A stretch of DNA of 51,252 nucleotides from Bacteroidota bacterium (GTDB lineage Bacteria > Bacteroidota > Bacteroidia > JAIBAJ01): the NCBI GenBank assembly GCA_947475205.1, contig CANJNG010000007.1:1-51252 (forward strand), in the 5' to 3' direction. Made by a program: the position numbers and the translations under genes. Shown here piece by piece: positions 1-9,214 of this stretch; positions within the stretch are counted from its first letter, which is position 1; the number at the start of each line of letters is the position of its first letter. The notes beneath the pieces were generated by a model that saw only the letters and a program-made list of their open reading frames with translations, had not been told where the DNA came from and made no database searches.

Positions 1-183
1 AAAATTTGTTCCTATCCAGTTTGGATACAATTTGGGCGAAAAGTGTTATGTTTGCCATCGGAGAATTGGGTGTGGTTATGCAACTCAAAGGTATTTTGAG
101 ATACTTATTCCCGATTCTCCTATTTTAATCGTTTAGGACGCTATTGATATAAAAATGATATTCTTTATGATGTTGATAGTATT

Positions 184-1116
184 TTGTTAGCATCAGGCCA
201 ACACCAAACATTTTCTTATGAAAGCAATGGTGAATTCTGGCGATTAAATACATATCAACACCCGGACGCTCCCGGTTGTCCGTATCCACATAATTTTATA
301 GAGCTGTGTGGTAGCGATAGCAGTTGGATTCCCAATCAGGTTAATAATTTCCCCCAAGATGATGCAGACCCTCCAATAGATATTTTCTGCACACCTGTAA
401 CTTCGAGCTACGACCCCAACGACAAAACAGGTTTCCCAACAGGGTTAACCGAGCAGCATTTCATCCAACCAAACCAGCAAATTCAATATGCTATCCGTTT
501 CCAAAACACTGGGAATGATACGGCATTCACTGTAGTGGTTCGTGATACCTTAGATACCGATTTAAACATCTTCACCGTTACGCCCGGCGTAGCTAGCCAT
601 CCTTATACCTTTAGAATGTATGGCCCAAGTGTCTTGGAATGGACGTTTAACAACATACTCCTTCCAGATAGCAATGTAAACGAAATGGCTAGCCACGGGT
701 TCTTAACTTATCATGTGGAACAAAACCCAAACCTACCCGATGGCACACAGATATTGAACGAAGCTGATATTTACTTCGACTTCAATGAGCCTGTTATCAC
801 TAATCAAACCCTGCATACTATTTTTAAAGGTTCGCCACTAACTGTTGGTTTTAAAGAGAAGGAAGCAGATAAGAATGTGCTTAGCATTTATCCTAATCCA
901 ACAGCTTTATCCTCTGTAATAGAATTCAGCTCCCCGTCCACCCAAAAAGGAACATTAACTGTAAGAGACATTATGGGAAGAACTATTCTGAACCATAGCT
1001 TCAATGCTTTGAAAGGGAATAACCGTTTGCCGCTAACTGTTGGCAAAAGCGGAATATTCTTTGTGAGTATAAGCGTTGGGGAATGGAAGGGAGTGGGGAA
1101 AGTGGTGGTGGAATAA
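184..1116 (+). CDS. C-terminal part of a T9SS-secreted protein (DUF7619-like domain plus type A sorting tail), 5' end broken
   Basis: The product resembles the conserved repeat domain of large secreted Bacteroidota proteins: SYDPNDKTGFPTG, then IRFQNTGNDTAFTVVVRDTL, LPDSNVNEMASHG and NEADIYFDFNEPVITN (about residues 75-215). A T9SS type A tail follows (IYPNPT near residue 235, ending KVVVE), so the protein is exported and processed by the type IX system. There is no ATG before the domain; the only upstream start is a TTG and no signal peptide is present. The frame beginning at base 2 is open to a TAG at 134-136 and would join this frame if one A were added to the A run at 151-155. I infer a long gene entering from the left that is frameshifted, either really or by sequencing error. 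The family assignment is from memory of the motif. Confidence 0.75.
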   Translation: MLASGQHQTFSYESNGEFWRLNTYQHPDAPGCPYPHNFIELCGSDSSWIPNQVNNFPQDDADPPIDIFCTPVTSSYDPNDKTGFPTGLTEQHFIQPNQQIQYAIRFQNTGNDTAFTVVVRDTLDTDLNIFTVTPGVASHPYTFRMYGPSVLEWTFNNILLPDSNVNEMASHGFLTYHVEQNPNLPDGTQILNEADIYFDFNEPVITNQTLHTIFKGSPLTVGFKEKEADKNVLSIYPNPTALSSVIEFSSPSTQKGTLTVRDIMGRTILNHSFNALKGNNRLPLTVGKSGIFFVSISVGEWKGVGKVVVE

Positions 1117-1178
1117 ATTGGGGTTGGTAATGTTTACGTTTAAAACGGTGGTATAAATAGCTGTTTGAATATTGCTAT

Positions 1179-1186
1179 TATTTTTG
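1179..1186 (+). promoter_or_regulatory. Bacteroidota -7 promoter element (TATTTTTG)
   Basis: This is an exact TAnnTTTG match. Its last base lies only four bases before the ATG of the DUF1905 gene, so the transcript may be almost leaderless. No clear -33 TTG is seen at the usual spacing. Confidence 0.5.
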
Positions 1187-1190
1187 CCTC

Positions 1191-1715
1191 ATGCAAAGTG
1201 CCTTACCCCTTCAGTTCCTTTCCTCCATCGAAAGGTTAGAGCATTTGCTTGGTGTGCATTATGTTGTTGTTCCAAAAACAACCATAGAGCTACTGGGAAA
1301 AGGAGGTTCAAGACGCTTTATATGTAGTGTAAACGATAAAACCTCTTGGCATTGCGGTTTAGTTGCCTTAAATCAAGGCGACTATTACATTACCGTGAGC
1401 AATCAGCGAATGAAAGAACTAGGCATTAAGCATGGCGATAAAGTAAAGGTGGTACTTAGCGAAGATGATAGCGAATTTGGAATGGAAATGCCCGAAGAAC
1501 TGTTTGAACTTTTACAGCAAGACGAAGAAGGTAGCCGCCGTTTTTACCTGCTCCGCCCCGGGTTTCAGCGATATATAATTCATTATGTGGCCGGAGTAAA
1601 AAACCCGGCATTAAAATTAGAAAGAGCCATAATGCTTATTGGGAACTTAAAAATGCTGCAACCGGGTAAGGAACAGTTTCGCGAATTGTTGGGTAAGCCT
1701 CCACTGGAGAAATGA
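1191..1715 (+). CDS. DUF1905 / YdeI (OmpD-associated) family protein
   Basis: This 174-residue cytoplasmic protein has two parts. Residues about 22-108 match the DUF1905 beta-barrel-like domain (VPKTTIELLGKGGSRRFICS ... LGIKHGDKVKVVL). Residues about 112-165 match the YdeI/OmpD-associated helical domain (GSRRFYLLRPGFQRYIIHYV). Members are widespread; the biochemical role is not established, though some relatives are annotated as bacteriocin-protection proteins. It stands alone between a broken secreted-protein gene and an M42 peptidase, with its own -7 element. Confidence 0.8.
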   Translation: MQSALPLQFLSSIERLEHLLGVHYVVVPKTTIELLGKGGSRRFICSVNDKTSWHCGLVALNQGDYYITVSNQRMKELGIKHGDKVKVVLSEDDSEFGMEMPEELFELLQQDEEGSRRFYLLRPGFQRYIIHYVAGVKNPALKLERAIMLIGNLKMLQPGKEQFRELLGKPPLEK

Positions 1716-1797
1716 ATTCTGATGAAACAGGAAAATACCCTTAAAAATAATTATTCATCTATCATAAAACCTAATTTCCTCATTTCGTTTGAATTAC

Positions 1798-1805
1798 TAT
1801 TTTTG
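1798..1805 (+). promoter_or_regulatory. Bacteroidota -7 promoter element (TATTTTTG) for the M42 peptidase-GT2 operon
   Basis: An exact TAnnTTTG match lies 17 bases before the ATG of the M42 peptidase gene in an otherwise AT-rich intergenic stretch. Confidence 0.5.
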
Positions 1806-1822
1806 CACCCTTTTCAATAAAA

Positions 1823-2866
1823 ATGGCACTAAAAATTGATTTGCTTCGCTTGGTTCACGAAACCCCAGGAGCACCAGGCCACGAACAACGGATTCGTGAA
1901 GTAGTAATGAAGGAAGTAAAGCCCTTTGTGGATGAACTTTACACCGATAACATGGGTAATGTTTATGCCGTTAAAAAAGGAAAAAGTCGCAAGAAAGTGA
2001 TGGTGGCCGCCCACATGGACGAAATTTCGTTTATTGTGAATCATATCGATGATAATGGCTTTTTGCGGTTTCATCCTTTAGGAGGTTTCGATCCTAAAAC
2101 ACTTACTGCACAGCGGGTAATTGTTCACGGAACAAAAGACTTGATAGGCGTAATGGGCAGTAAACCCATTCACGTTATGAGTCCCGAAGAACGCACAAAA
2201 GTTACCAAACTAACCGATTATTTCATTGATTTAGGAATGAAACGTGAAGAGGTAATTAAATATATTAAGGTGGGCGATGTGGTTACCCGTGAGCGTACCT
2301 TTATTGAAATGGGCGATTGCATTAACAGTAAGTCTATTGATAACCGTATTTCGGTGTATGTGCTTATTGAAACCCTTCGTCGGGTGAAAGATTTGCCCTT
2401 TGATGTGTATGGAGTTTTTACTGTTCAAGAAGAAATAGGCGTAAGAGGTGCACAGGTTGCAGCCATTAAAATCCAACCCGATTTTGGTTTCGGCTTAGAC
2501 ACCACCATTGCTTACGATGTTCCCGGCAGCACCGTTCACGAGCAGGTTACCAAGTTGGGCGAAGGAACGGCCATAAAAATTATGGATTCAAGCGTTGTAT
2601 GTGATTACCGTATGGTGCAATATATGAAAAATACAGCCGACAAGCACGGCATAAAATGGCAACCCGAGATATTACCTGCAGGCGGAACCGATACCAGTGC
2701 CATTCAGAAAATGACAGCAGGTGGTGCAATTTCCGGTTGTGTTTCTATTCCAACACGGCATATCCATCAGGTAATAGAAATGGCACATAAAGAAGATATT
2801 CAAGGAAGTATTGATTTATTGACCTATTGCTTAGAAGAATTAGACACCTATAACTGGGATTTCTAA
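1823..2866 (+). CDS. M42 family metallopeptidase (glutamyl aminopeptidase / deblocking aminopeptidase type)
   Basis: This 347-residue cytoplasmic di-zinc aminopeptidase is of normal length for peptidase family M42. Metal-binding and catalytic motifs are in order: AAHMDEISF (His64, Asp66), QEEIGVRGA (general-base Glu and metal Glu, about residue 202), GLDTTIAYDVPG (metal Asp, about residue 227) and the C-terminal TRHIHQ (metal His). The PAGGTDTSAI segment is also typical of M42. It is expected to trim N-terminal residues from peptides during peptide recycling. It lies 17 bases upstream of a GT2 gene and probably shares its transcript. Confidence 0.9.
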   Translation: MALKIDLLRLVHETPGAPGHEQRIREVVMKEVKPFVDELYTDNMGNVYAVKKGKSRKKVMVAAHMDEISFIVNHIDDNGFLRFHPLGGFDPKTLTAQRVIVHGTKDLIGVMGSKPIHVMSPEERTKVTKLTDYFIDLGMKREEVIKYIKVGDVVTRERTFIEMGDCINSKSIDNRISVYVLIETLRRVKDLPFDVYGVFTVQEEIGVRGAQVAAIKIQPDFGFGLDTTIAYDVPGSTVHEQVTKLGEGTAIKIMDSSVVCDYRMVQYMKNTADKHGIKWQPEILPAGGTDTSAIQKMTAGGAISGCVSIPTRHIHQVIEMAHKEDIQGSIDLLTYCLEELDTYNWDF

Positions 2867-2883
2867 TTGACTTGATCTAAAAT

Positions 2884-3621
2884 ATGCCAACAAAACTATC
2901 TATTGTTATTCCTGCCTACAACGAAGAGCGGACTATACACCTTATTCTCGACAAAGTGCTGGCAGTGGTGTTGCCGGAAGGTATACAGAAGGAAATTGTG
3001 CTGGTGAATGATTGCTCGAAAGACGATACACCGGGTGCAATTGAAAGATACATTGCCGCTCATCCCGAAGCCAACATGCAGCTATTTAACCAGCCCGTAA
3101 ACATGGGAAAAGGTGCTGCTCTGCACAAAGGAATTGAGATAGCTACAGGCGACTGGATAATTATTCAGGATGCCGATTTGGAATATGACCCCGAAGAATA
3201 TGTTTTACTACTGAAACCAGCTTTAGCTGGATTTGCTGATGTGGTTTATGGTACCCGATTTATGGGAGGGAATCCTCACCGAATACTATTCTTTTGGCAC
3301 ACTATCGGGAACAAGATGCTCACCTTTGCGTCTAATTTATTTACAGATCTTAACCTCACCGATATGGAAACCTGCTACAAGCTATTCCGTGCCGATTTGG
3401 TTAAAAGCTTGGATTTGAAAGAAAATCGTTTTGGGTTTGAACCGGAAGTTACCGCAAAAATTTCACGTATTCCGAAAATCAGAATTTATGAAGTGGGGAT
3501 TTCTTATTACGGAAGAACGTATGAAGAAGGGAAGAAAATAGGAATGAAAGATGCTTTCAGGGCTTTATATTGCATTATCCGATATAATATTTTTGATAGG
3601 AAATATTTGAAGAATTCCTAG
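2884..3621 (+). CDS. Family 2 glycosyltransferase, dolichyl/polyprenyl-phosphate mannosyltransferase-like
   Basis: This 245-residue GT-A fold enzyme has the nucleotide-sugar signature [21 protein letters not shown] and the metal-binding [11 protein letters not shown] (DxD), followed by [10 protein letters not shown]. The set is typical of DPM1-like enzymes that transfer a hexose from a nucleotide sugar to a polyprenyl phosphate on the inner membrane face. No transmembrane segments follow the catalytic domain, unlike the two-TM GtrB type. It is the last gene of the M42-GT2 unit and is followed by a good intrinsic terminator. Donor and acceptor cannot be read from the sequence. Confidence 0.87.
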   Translation: MPTKLSIVIPAYNEERTIHLILDKVLAVVLPEGIQKEIVLVNDCSKDDTPGAIERYIAAHPEANMQLFNQPVNMGKGAALHKGIEIATGDWIIIQDADLEYDPEEYVLLLKPALAGFADVVYGTRFMGGNPHRILFFWHTIGNKMLTFASNLFTDLNLTDMETCYKLFRADLVKSLDLKENRFGFEPEVTAKISRIPKIRIYEVGISYYGRTYEEGKKIGMKDAFRALYCIIRYNIFDRKYLKNS

Positions 3622-3624
3622 TAC

Positions 3625-3658
3625 AGTGGTTGTTATTAACAATCACTTTTTCTTTTTT
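3625..3658 (+). terminator. Rho-independent terminator after the GT2 gene
   Basis: The arm AGTGGTTG (3625-3632) pairs with CAATCACT (3640-3647), with one G-T wobble, across a seven-base loop. A long T-rich run follows at once (TTTTTCTTTTTT). Confidence 0.8.
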
Positions 3659-3693
3659 CTGGGCTTAAATTGTTTATCTGAATTTTACAATCA

Positions 3694-4971
3694 ATGAATA
3701 TTCTTCTTCTAGGTTCTGGTGGTCGCGAACATGCCTTTGCCTATAAACTCTCTCAAAGTCCGCTTCTTTCTAAATTATTCATCGCTCCGGGAAATGCAGG
3801 CACATCGCAATTTGGAACGAATTTATCTATCAAAGCAGATGATTTTCAAGCCATAAAAAAAGCAGTTATTGAATATAATATTCAGTTAGTAGTTGTCGGC
3901 CCCGAAGACCCTTTGGTAAAAGGCATTCACGATTTCTTTTTGGCCGATGATGTGTTACATAGCATTCCGGTTATTGGTCCTAAAAAGGACGGAGCAAGAC
4001 TGGAAGGCAGTAAAGATTTCTCAAAAGCCTTTATGGTTAGAAATGGCATTGCTGCCGGGAAATCAAAAACCTTTACAGCTGACACTATAGCTGATGGTTT
4101 GGCTTTTTTGAAAACGATGCATGCCCCGTATGTGCTGAAAGCTGATGGTTTAGCCGCCGGAAAGGGCGTTGTAATTCCTGAAACCTTAGCAGAAGCTGAA
4201 ACGGAACTAAAAGCAATGTTGCTGAACAAGAAGTTTGGTGAAGCCGGTGCAAAGGTGCTGGTAGAAGAGTTTTTGAAGGGAATTGAGCTTTCGGTTTTTG
4301 TGCTTTCTGATGGAAAATCATACAAAATTCTTCCTTCTGCAAAAGACTACAAACGAATTGGCGAAGGCGATACCGGGCTGAATACCGGAGGGATGGGAGC
4401 AGTATCTCCCGTTCCGTTTGCGGATGCAGCCTTTTTGAAAAAGGTGGAAGACCGCATAGTTATCCCAACAATTGAAGGCTTGAAAAAGGAAGGGATAGAT
4501 TACCGCGGGTTTATTTTTATTGGCCTGATGAATGTGAACGGTGACCCAATGGTGATAGAATACAATTGCCGAATGGGCGACCCCGAAACCGAAGTAGTGA
4601 TTCCGCTGCTCGATTCCGATTTGGTGGAAATATTCATAGCCATTTCCAAACAAAAACTTGATAAAATTGAAATTAAAATAAAGCCAGAAACCGCCGTTAC
4701 CATTATGTGCGTAGCCGGAGGTTATCCCGGGGATTACGAAAACGGAAAAGTTATTTCGGGCATAGAAAAGGTGCAAGACACTATTGCCTTTCAAGCGGGG
4801 ACAACCCTAAACTCCAATGGTGAAATTATTACCAATGGAGGCCGGGTAGTTGCTCTAACCTCTTTTGGGACAACTATTGCTGAATCAGTGGCTAAATCAA
4901 TTGCTGCTGCCGAAACCATTCAATACGATGGGAAATATTACCGACGTGATGTGGGAAGGGATTTGATGTGA
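3694..4971 (+). CDS. purD: Phosphoribosylamine-glycine ligase (GAR synthetase)
   Basis: PurD joins glycine to 5-phosphoribosylamine with ATP in the second step of purine synthesis. The 425-residue length is normal. The N-terminal signature ILLLGSGGREHAFAYKL is present, followed by VGPEDPLVKGI, the ATP-grasp segment YVLKADGLAAGKGVVIP (about residues 145-162), EEFLKGIELSVFVLSDG, the diagnostic LNTGGMGAVSPVP and the metal-binding EYNCRMGDPETE (about residues 285-296). The C-terminal PurD domain ends near YRRDVGRDLM. It is a lone gene, separated from the upstream operon by a terminator. Confidence 0.97.
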   Translation: MNILLLGSGGREHAFAYKLSQSPLLSKLFIAPGNAGTSQFGTNLSIKADDFQAIKKAVIEYNIQLVVVGPEDPLVKGIHDFFLADDVLHSIPVIGPKKDGARLEGSKDFSKAFMVRNGIAAGKSKTFTADTIADGLAFLKTMHAPYVLKADGLAAGKGVVIPETLAEAETELKAMLLNKKFGEAGAKVLVEEFLKGIELSVFVLSDGKSYKILPSAKDYKRIGEGDTGLNTGGMGAVSPVPFADAAFLKKVEDRIVIPTIEGLKKEGIDYRGFIFIGLMNVNGDPMVIEYNCRMGDPETEVVIPLLDSDLVEIFIAISKQKLDKIEIKIKPETAVTIMCVAGGYPGDYENGKVISGIEKVQDTIAFQAGTTLNSNGEIITNGGRVVALTSFGTTIAESVAKSIAAAETIQYDGKYYRRDVGRDLM

Positions 4972-5088
4972 TTGCTTGGCACACTGATAACTTACCATCA
5001 ACTTTAACGGCAAGCCCCCATATCTTCATTTTAAAAACGATTACTATAGATATAAACTTTCCCTCTTTAAGTTTACCCCTCCCGCTAT

Positions 5089-5096
5089 TACCTTTG
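5089..5096 (+). promoter_or_regulatory. Bacteroidota -7 promoter element (TACCTTTG) of lysS
   Basis: An exact TAnnTTTG match with eight bases between its G and the lysS ATG, the same spacing seen at pfkA. Confidence 0.55.
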
Positions 5097-5104
5097 CCGC
5101 CATA

Positions 5105-6622
5105 ATGACAAACGAATTAACCGAACAAGAAATCGTCCGCCGCCAATCGCTGCAAGAAATAATCAAACTGGGAATAGAACCCTATCCTGCCGAAAAATTT
5201 GATGTAACCGTTACCGCTGCCGAAATAGAAGCAAACTACGAGAAAGATAAACCGGGATTTGAAAATGTAACCATCGCAGGGCGTATTATGGGTCGCCGCA
5301 TAATGGGGAATGCCTCTTTTGCCGAATTGATGGACAGCACCGGACGGATACAAGTTTACATCCGCCGCGACGACATTTGTCCCACCGAAGACAAAACCCT
5401 CTACAATACCGTTTTCAAAAAGCTACTTGATATTGGTGATATTATTGGCGTTTCAGGCTATGTATTCACCACTCAAACCGGAGAAACAACCATACACGTT
5501 ACCTCGCTGAAACTGCTATCTAAATCCCTTCGCCCACTTCCGGTTGTAAAAACCGATGCCGAAGGAAATGTTCACGATGCCTTTGCCGACCCCGAACTTC
5601 GTTTCCGTATGCGGTACGTTGATTTGCTAGTTACCAAAGGCGTGAAGGAAACCTTTATTAAACGTACCCAAATAGTTAATTCGCTCCGAAACACCTTCAA
5701 TGCAAAAGGCTATTTGGAGGTAGAAACCCCCATTTTGCAGAGCATTCCCGGCGGTGCAGCGGCTCGTCCCTTTATGACCCACCATAATGCTTTGGATATT
5801 CCGCTTTATTTACGAATTGCCAATGAACTTTATCTGAAACGCCTCATTGTAGGCGGCTTTGAAGGCGTTTATGAATTCGCCAAAGATTTCCGTAACGAAG
5901 GAATGGATAGAACACATAACCCTGAATTTACAGTATTGGAAATTTATGTTGCCTATAAAGATTATTATTGGATGATGGAATTTGTGGAAGAAATGTTGGA
6001 AAATGTAGCCACAGCCGTTCACGGAACTACCAATGTCCCCTTTGGCAATTCTGTTTTGAATTTCCAACGCCCATTTCGCAGAGTAACTATGTATGATGCC
6101 ATTAAAGAATACACCGGATTTGATGTATCGGAAATGGACGAGGCAGGATTGCGTGATGTGTGCAAAAAACTAAACATCCACACCGACCCCACCATGGGCA
6201 AAGGCAAACTGATTGATGAGATATTTGGCGAAAAGTGCGAGAAAAACTTCATTCAACCAACCTTCATTATTGATTATCCCATCGAGATGTCGCCACTAAC
6301 CAAAAAGCACCGCAGCAAACCCGGATTGGTAGAACGGTTCGAATTGATAGTAAATGGTAAAGAAATCGCTAATGCGTATTCAGAGTTAAACGACCCCATC
6401 GATCAACGCGAACGCTTTGAAGAACAGCTAAAACTCGGGCAACGTGGCGACCACGAGGCCATGTTTATCGACCACGATTTCCTTCGGGCTTTGGAATACG
6501 GTATGCCACCTACCTCCGGGCTTGGAATAGGCATTGACCGACTCGCCATGCTCATGACCAATAATTCTACCATTCAGGAAGTGTTGTTCTTTCCGCAAAT
6601 GCGACCCGAGAAAGTGGATTAG
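5105..6622 (+). CDS. lysS: Lysyl-tRNA synthetase, class II
   Basis: LysRS charges tRNA-Lys with lysine. The 505-residue protein has an OB-fold anticodon-binding domain (about residues 50-150; [20 protein letters not shown]) and a class II catalytic domain. Motif 2 is [20 protein letters not shown] and motif 3 is [13 protein letters not shown] near the C-terminus. The class II signature [15 protein letters not shown] and the lysine-site region [19 protein letters not shown] are present. It lies 12 bases upstream of a TonB-dependent receptor gene, so they may be co-transcribed, though a functional link is not implied. Confidence 0.97.
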   Translation: MTNELTEQEIVRRQSLQEIIKLGIEPYPAEKFDVTVTAAEIEANYEKDKPGFENVTIAGRIMGRRIMGNASFAELMDSTGRIQVYIRRDDICPTEDKTLYNTVFKKLLDIGDIIGVSGYVFTTQTGETTIHVTSLKLLSKSLRPLPVVKTDAEGNVHDAFADPELRFRMRYVDLLVTKGVKETFIKRTQIVNSLRNTFNAKGYLEVETPILQSIPGGAAARPFMTHHNALDIPLYLRIANELYLKRLIVGGFEGVYEFAKDFRNEGMDRTHNPEFTVLEIYVAYKDYYWMMEFVEEMLENVATAVHGTTNVPFGNSVLNFQRPFRRVTMYDAIKEYTGFDVSEMDEAGLRDVCKKLNIHTDPTMGKGKLIDEIFGEKCEKNFIQPTFIIDYPIEMSPLTKKHRSKPGLVERFELIVNGKEIANAYSELNDPIDQRERFEEQLKLGQRGDHEAMFIDHDFLRALEYGMPPTSGLGIGIDRLAMLMTNNSTIQEVLFFPQMRPEKVD

Positions 6623-6634
6623 TCTTTTCATTAA

Positions 6635-9028
6635 ATGCCCCCTCATTTTCGCTTTTTCTTTTCTTGCATAGGAATTTTCATTGCCGGAATATCCTCCGCC
6701 TTTGCTCAGTCCCCCGCCAAGCATACCCTCAGCGGAACACTTAAAGACGGAAAAACAGGTGAGGTATTAATAGGGGCCACCGTTTACGTAAAAGAACTCA
6801 AAACCGGAGCTGCCACCAATATTTATGGGTTCTATTCCCTCACTGTTCCAAGCGGGAAATATGCTTTGGTGTATTCTTACACAGGCTTTCAAGCACGCGA
6901 CACCACGGTAAATTTAACCACCAACTTGGTGGTAAATTGGGAACTAAAACCCTCTTCCACCGAATTAACCGAAATTCAGGTAACATCCGAAAAGGCCGAT
7001 GCCAACATCACCTCCTCTGGAATGAGCACCACGATGCTGAAAATGGAAAGCATCAAAAAGATTCCCGCCCTAATGGGCGAAGTGGATTTAATAAAGGCCA
7101 TCCAGCTCCTTCCCGGCGTGCAAACCAGCGGCGAAGGCTCAAGCGGATTCTTTGTCCGTGGCGGAGGTTTCGATCAAAATCTCATACTCCTTGACGAAGC
7201 CCCCGTCTATAATGCCTCCCACCTCATGGGCTTCTTTTCTGTCTTTAATCAAGATGCCATTCGTGATGCACAAATATACAAAGGTGGCATCCCGGCTCAG
7301 TTTGGTGGACGCCTAAGCAGTGTTTTGGAAGTCCGAATGAAGGAAGGCAACTCCAAGAAATATGTCGTGTCTGCCGGCATTGGCTTACTGTCCAGCCGCC
7401 TCACCATCGAAGGCCCAATCAAGAAAGATAAAGCCTCTTTCCTTATTTCAGCCCGTAGAAATTATGTGGATTTGCTCCTGAATTTCGCTAAAGACAACGA
7501 ACTTAAAAACAGCGTTCTCTATTTCTATGACATTAACACCAAACTGAATTTCCAACTCAACGACCGCAATAAAGTCTTCGTCTCAGGCTATTTCGGACGC
7601 GATAAATTCCAAGTTGCCAAACTCTTTGGCCTCGGCTGGGGAAACACCACCGCCACCGTCCGTTGGAATCATCTCTTTTCCAGCCGCCTCTTTAGTAATC
7701 TCACCCTCATTTATTCCAATTTCAATTACAAATTCGGCATTCCCACAGGCAAAGAAGCCTTCGAATGGACTTCAAAAATCATTGATAAAGGCCTCAAATA
7801 CGATTTCACCCTCTATCCCAATCCCAAGAACACCATAAAGTTTGGCTACCATAGCATCCTCCACACCTTCAATCCCGCCGATATTGTCCCAAAGGACGAA
7901 AACACGGTGATGAAATCTATCAATTACCCATCGCTTTATGCCTGGGAAAATGCCGTTTATCTCAGCAACGAACAACGCATCGGCAGCAAGATTGAAATCA
8001 CTTACGGCTTACGGTATTCCTTCTTTACCAATATCGGTCCCGGCAAAAGCTACACCTTTCAGCAGAACTACGACACCAATTCCACCGCCCCCCTATCCCA
8101 GCGAAACTTCAATTTAGACACCGTCGGCTCCCGCACCTTCTCCAAAGGCGATTTCTACAACACCTGGCATGGTTTCGAACCTCGGTTTTCTGCACGGGTT
8201 AGCATTACCGATAAAGATGCCATTAAAGTAGGCTACAACCGTATGCGACAATACATCCAAGTTGGAAGCGTAGCCGCCAACGCTTCGCCGCTCGACACAT
8301 GGTTTCCGGCCACGCCCAACGTAAAGCCGCAGATTGCCGACCAGATTGGCTTCGGCTATTTTCGAAACATTCACCAAAACATGTTCGAAACCTCCATCGA
8401 GTTTTATTACAAATGGATGCAGAATTCCTTCGATTTTAAAGACCACGCCAACGTCTTCCTCAACCCCGCCTTCGAAGGCGAACTCCGCCGGGGAACAGCA
8501 CGGGCAATGGGCATGGAAGTGATGGTTCGCAAACAAACCGGGAAACTCACCGGATGGGTAGCCTATACCTTAAGCCGCATCCGACGCACCATCCCAGGCA
8601 TAAACCAAGGCGTGAGCTATCCCGCAAGCTACGACCGTCCTCATAATTTCACTTTCGTGGGTAGCTATCAGATTAATAAACGCTGGGAAGTGTCGGCCAC
8701 ATTTATCTATTACACTGGAGCTCCTCTCACTGCCCCCGCTGGACGCTTTGAGTACCAAGGCCAGCAAGTACCTGTGTTCACCACCCGAAACGGAGCACGG
8801 ATGCCCGACTATCACCGCCTCGACATTGGTGCAACGCTTTACAGCAAAGACAAACCCAAACGAAAATGGAAAAGCAATTGGAATTTCAGCATTTACAACG
8901 TTTATAACCGCTCCAATGCCTTTATGATAAACTTCAAACAAAGCTCCACCGACCCCAATAAAACCGAAGCCGTGATGACGTATTACTTCTTTATCATCCC
9001 TTCGATAACCTATAATATTCAGTTTTAG
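6635..9028 (+). CDS. TonB-dependent outer-membrane receptor with carboxypeptidase-regulatory-like domain
   Basis: The 797-residue protein begins with a signal peptide (residues 1-25, ending SAFAQ). A carboxypeptidase-regulatory-like beta-sandwich follows (about 28-110; LSGTLKDGKTGEVLIGATVY), then a plug domain (about 120-230; LLPGVQTSGEGSSGFFVRGG, LLDEAPVYN). The remaining ~560 residues form the 22-strand barrel, ending in an aromatic residue (SITYNIQF), as required for outer-membrane insertion. Short relative to SusC proteins (~1000 residues) and without a SusD partner, so it is more likely a general or metal-chelate TonB receptor than a glycan importer. The substrate is unknown. It directly follows lysS. 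Confidence 0.93.
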   Translation: MPPHFRFFFSCIGIFIAGISSAFAQSPAKHTLSGTLKDGKTGEVLIGATVYVKELKTGAATNIYGFYSLTVPSGKYALVYSYTGFQARDTTVNLTTNLVVNWELKPSSTELTEIQVTSEKADANITSSGMSTTMLKMESIKKIPALMGEVDLIKAIQLLPGVQTSGEGSSGFFVRGGGFDQNLILLDEAPVYNASHLMGFFSVFNQDAIRDAQIYKGGIPAQFGGRLSSVLEVRMKEGNSKKYVVSAGIGLLSSRLTIEGPIKKDKASFLISARRNYVDLLLNFAKDNELKNSVLYFYDINTKLNFQLNDRNKVFVSGYFGRDKFQVAKLFGLGWGNTTATVRWNHLFSSRLFSNLTLIYSNFNYKFGIPTGKEAFEWTSKIIDKGLKYDFTLYPNPKNTIKFGYHSILHTFNPADIVPKDENTVMKSINYPSLYAWENAVYLSNEQRIGSKIEITYGLRYSFFTNIGPGKSYTFQQNYDTNSTAPLSQRNFNLDTVGSRTFSKGDFYNTWHGFEPRFSARVSITDKDAIKVGYNRMRQYIQVGSVAANASPLDTWFPATPNVKPQIADQIGFGYFRNIHQNMFETSIEFYYKWMQNSFDFKDHANVFLNPAFEGELRRGTARAMGMEVMVRKQTGKLTGWVAYTLSRIRRTIPGINQGVSYPASYDRPHNFTFVGSYQINKRWEVSATFIYYTGAPLTAPAGRFEYQGQQVPVFTTRNGARMPDYHRLDIGATLYSKDKPKRKWKSNWNFSIYNVYNRSNAFMINFKQSSTDPNKTEAVMTYYFFIIPSITYNIQF

Positions 9029-9214
9029 GGGAAGCCTCCAGCTAAGACCTCAGCCATCTGCAGAAGTATTTACGCTGTGTGCTTAGCGTAAACCCGTTGT
9101 GCTCTTTGTTGTAATACTAACTATCGCATCAATAAAAACCGGAATTTGTCATCCATCCATTCTACCTTTAAACTTTCCTACTAATTTTACCCAATCTAAT
9201 TTCAGAATCTTTAA

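Noticed and set aside
7614-8941. Several open frames of 60-140 codons inside the TonB receptor gene on both strands
   Set aside because: They are shadows of the receptor's reading frame, with no homology, promoter or start context of their own.
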